Under the pieces are notes generated by a model. That model saw only the letters and a program-made list of their open reading frames with translations. It was not told the DNA's origin and searched no databases. A stretch of DNA of 64,000 bases from Escarpia spicata (lineage: Eukaryota > Annelida > Polychaeta > Sabellida > Siboglinidae), in contig CAXEFP010000971.1 of NCBI GenBank assembly GCA_963995525.1, positions 1 through 64,000 of the forward strand, given 5' to 3'. Of this stretch, positions 62,665 to 64,000 are shown one piece after another (position 1 is the stretch's first letter; every line of letters starts with the position of its first letter). Both the position numbers and the translations under genes were made by a program.

Positions 62665-63286
62665 CTAAAAGGATAACAAAAAACAGTCGACGTTTCGTGA
62701 TAACTGACCATATACGTTGACACACTTGGACACATAGGTTATGAGAGGTATAAATCTCGTTGTTTCTTTCATTTTGTTTATTAATTAATGAATTTAAAAT
62801 CCATCCATATAATTTGAATTAGCAGCGCCAGATCATCTCAAAAGTAACATGTGTTTCACTAACTGGAAGATGTGTACAAGTCCAGCAATGAAATATACCC
62901 CCTGCAGGGTGAAACAAGCCTGTGTGTCTTTAAAACATGTTTTTTTACATTTGCATGTTTTGTTTACACTATGAAGAAAAAACCTGTAATGAGTAAGGGT
63001 AGATCAGGGGCAATTTCATTAGTTTTTTCAAAACGTTTTGAGTGGACTTGGACCTTTCTGCAAACCTTTCAAGTATTAATTATAATATTGTAGTATATAT
63101 TATAATAAAAAGGTGGGGTATAATTATTTTTCCTTGAAATGTCAAAACTAGAATAATAAAAATTATCAACGTACTTACCCTACAACCGGGCATCACTAGA
63201 AGAAACTTGACTTGTGGAGTGATGGGTGCAACGGCCTTCAGTTTACATCACCTTCAGACGGACATAACTGTTCAGTTTAGTCACTC
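62665..63286. other. AT-rich flank, nothing recognised
   Basis: Unique sequence begins with CTAAAAGGATAACAAAAAAC directly after the satellite. A 73-codon plus-strand frame at 62872-63093 has low-complexity composition and no family resemblance, so it is not called as a gene. A TA-rich stretch lies near 63090-63130. Confidence 0.6.
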
Positions 63287-63453
63287 GTTTATATCCAATA
63301 TTGAGCATGTTTATATCCAATGCTGAGCCTGTTTATATCCAATGTTGAGCCTGTCAATATCCAATGTTGCACCTGTTTATATCCAATTTTGCGCCTGTTT
63401 ATATCCAATGTTGCGCCTGTTTATATCCAATGTTGCGCCTGTTTATATCCAAT
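63287..63453. repeat. 22-bp minisatellite, 7.6 copies
   Basis: The unit reads GTTTATATCCAATGTTGCGC plus CT. Seven full copies run from 63287 to 63440 and a partial eighth to 63453, with substitutions such as GCGCCT/GAGCCT and GTTTAT/GTCAAT and no indels. A plus-strand frame through it is a by-product of the repeat. Confidence 0.95.
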
Positions 63454-63731
63454 CACACTGGCCTCTTGCTTGTTGGGGACTCTGGAAAATAAACACAATA
63501 CAATAAATACAAGATGGAAATATAAGTTCTGTACACTATTCACTTGCTAACCCAGTTCTGCTTTGGAAACCCCAGGGGCCTCGGATACATGACATGGCCT
63601 TGTGAGACACCATTCAGAGGGACACTGGTGTCAGTGAGACTTGTCTGGCTGCCACAATGTCAGACAGAACACAGTGGAAACAATAATTATAAATGTCTCT
63701 ATGTTAAGTGCATGACATAAAAAGTATTTAC
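63454..63731. other. Unique DNA, nothing recognised
   Basis: Neither a gene nor a repeat is visible. On the minus strand this would be the intron downstream of the candidate exon at 63732-63912. Confidence 0.5.
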
Positions 63732-63912
63732 TTGGTTTGTCCTGTTTGCTCTGTGGGACCACAGGCCATCGACCACATGTGGTCCCCTGATGTTGTCTCT
63801 TTCTCATAATTTCCTCAAGTTTTCTCACAGTGTAACCTATCTTCTTCCTTTCATGTTCTCTGTTTATGAGCCTTCCTCTTCTAACCCTCCCTTGGGGGTT
63901 CCTTGTGGGTGA
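63732..63912 (-). CDS. Weak candidate internal exon, Lys/Arg-rich
   Basis: On the minus strand an open frame runs from a TGA near 63912 through a strongly basic stretch (VRRGRLINREHERKKIGYTV, then RKLEEIMRKRQHQGTTCGRW, then PVVPQSKQDKPS) to a possible splice donor AA|GTAAAT at 63731. A possible acceptor, CCCACAAG, lies near 63904. The composition is unlike the AT-rich flank, which is the only reason to list it. I recognise no family; it could be a transposase or gag-like fragment, or chance. The frame continues into the presumed intron to 63631 if unspliced. Confidence 0.22.
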
Positions 63913-64000
63913 TTGTCAGGTGATGTTTCTTGATGGTATGTGCCCTAAGGAGCCCTTTCTGTCTTTATTTCAGTTTCTACAGGTTGTTTGGTCATTTCCC

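Noticed and set aside
9098..62735. Dozens of minus-strand proteins built from STVESQLSFNPR repeats
   Set aside because: They arise because the period is a multiple of three. Most lack an ATG, marker units stop them regularly, amino-acid-changing variants are common, and one-base slips occur.
62872..63093. 73-codon plus-strand protein in the right flank
   Set aside because: AT-rich chance frame without homology, good start context or splice support.

Overview
The window reads as animal (metazoan) nuclear DNA. There is no bacterial-style gene packing. It holds a decayed CR1/L2-type non-LTR retrotransposon with an ORF1 esterase domain, intron-style splice signals, several kinds of minisatellite, and a very long satellite array. 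The species cannot be named from the sequence; an aquatic invertebrate or a basal chordate would fit, but that is a guess. The window is almost gene-free.

Layout. 1-1746: composite minisatellite built from a ~27-bp unit (ACAGTTGTAAGGACAGACAC plus CA dinucleotides) and a ~26-bp unit (TGACAGTGACACACAACAAT plus CA dinucleotides). 1747-5469: mostly unremarkable AT-rich DNA with a short retroposon-like tail, two hairpin-forming inverted repeats, a CpG-containing promoter-like zone near 3.2-3.6 kb and two weak small-protein candidates, one on each strand. 5470-8746: a dead LINE with recognisable ORF1 esterase, APE-type endonuclease, reverse transcriptase and C-terminal region, broken by stops, frameshifts and an internal deletion. 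8747-9094: short spacer with a 40-bp duplication.

9101-62664: the dominant feature, about 53.6 kb of one 36-bp satellite, roughly 1,490 copies. The unit is built from overlapping inverted repeats around GTTGAA/TTCAAC. Its commonest variation falls on a CGCG core in the pattern expected of 5-methylcytosine decay. The array is layered: 39-unit (1,404-bp) higher-order repeats at the left, then 3,633/2,986-bp blocks, a near-perfect 7,627-bp tandem duplication that contains older 1,727-bp duplications, then a ~10.4-kb duplication whose two copies differ by one 720-bp sub-unit. Shared private mutations order some of these events.

62665-64000: unique AT-rich flank with a 22-bp tandem repeat (7.6 copies) and one weak candidate exon on the minus strand.

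The genes do not form a pathway. The story here is repeat biology: a LINE remnant lies about 350 bp from the sharp left edge of a large, young, self-complementary satellite. The long antisense open frames of the satellite (12-residue period, motif STVESQLSFNPR) are a by-product of a 36-bp period divisible by three and should not be annotated as proteins.
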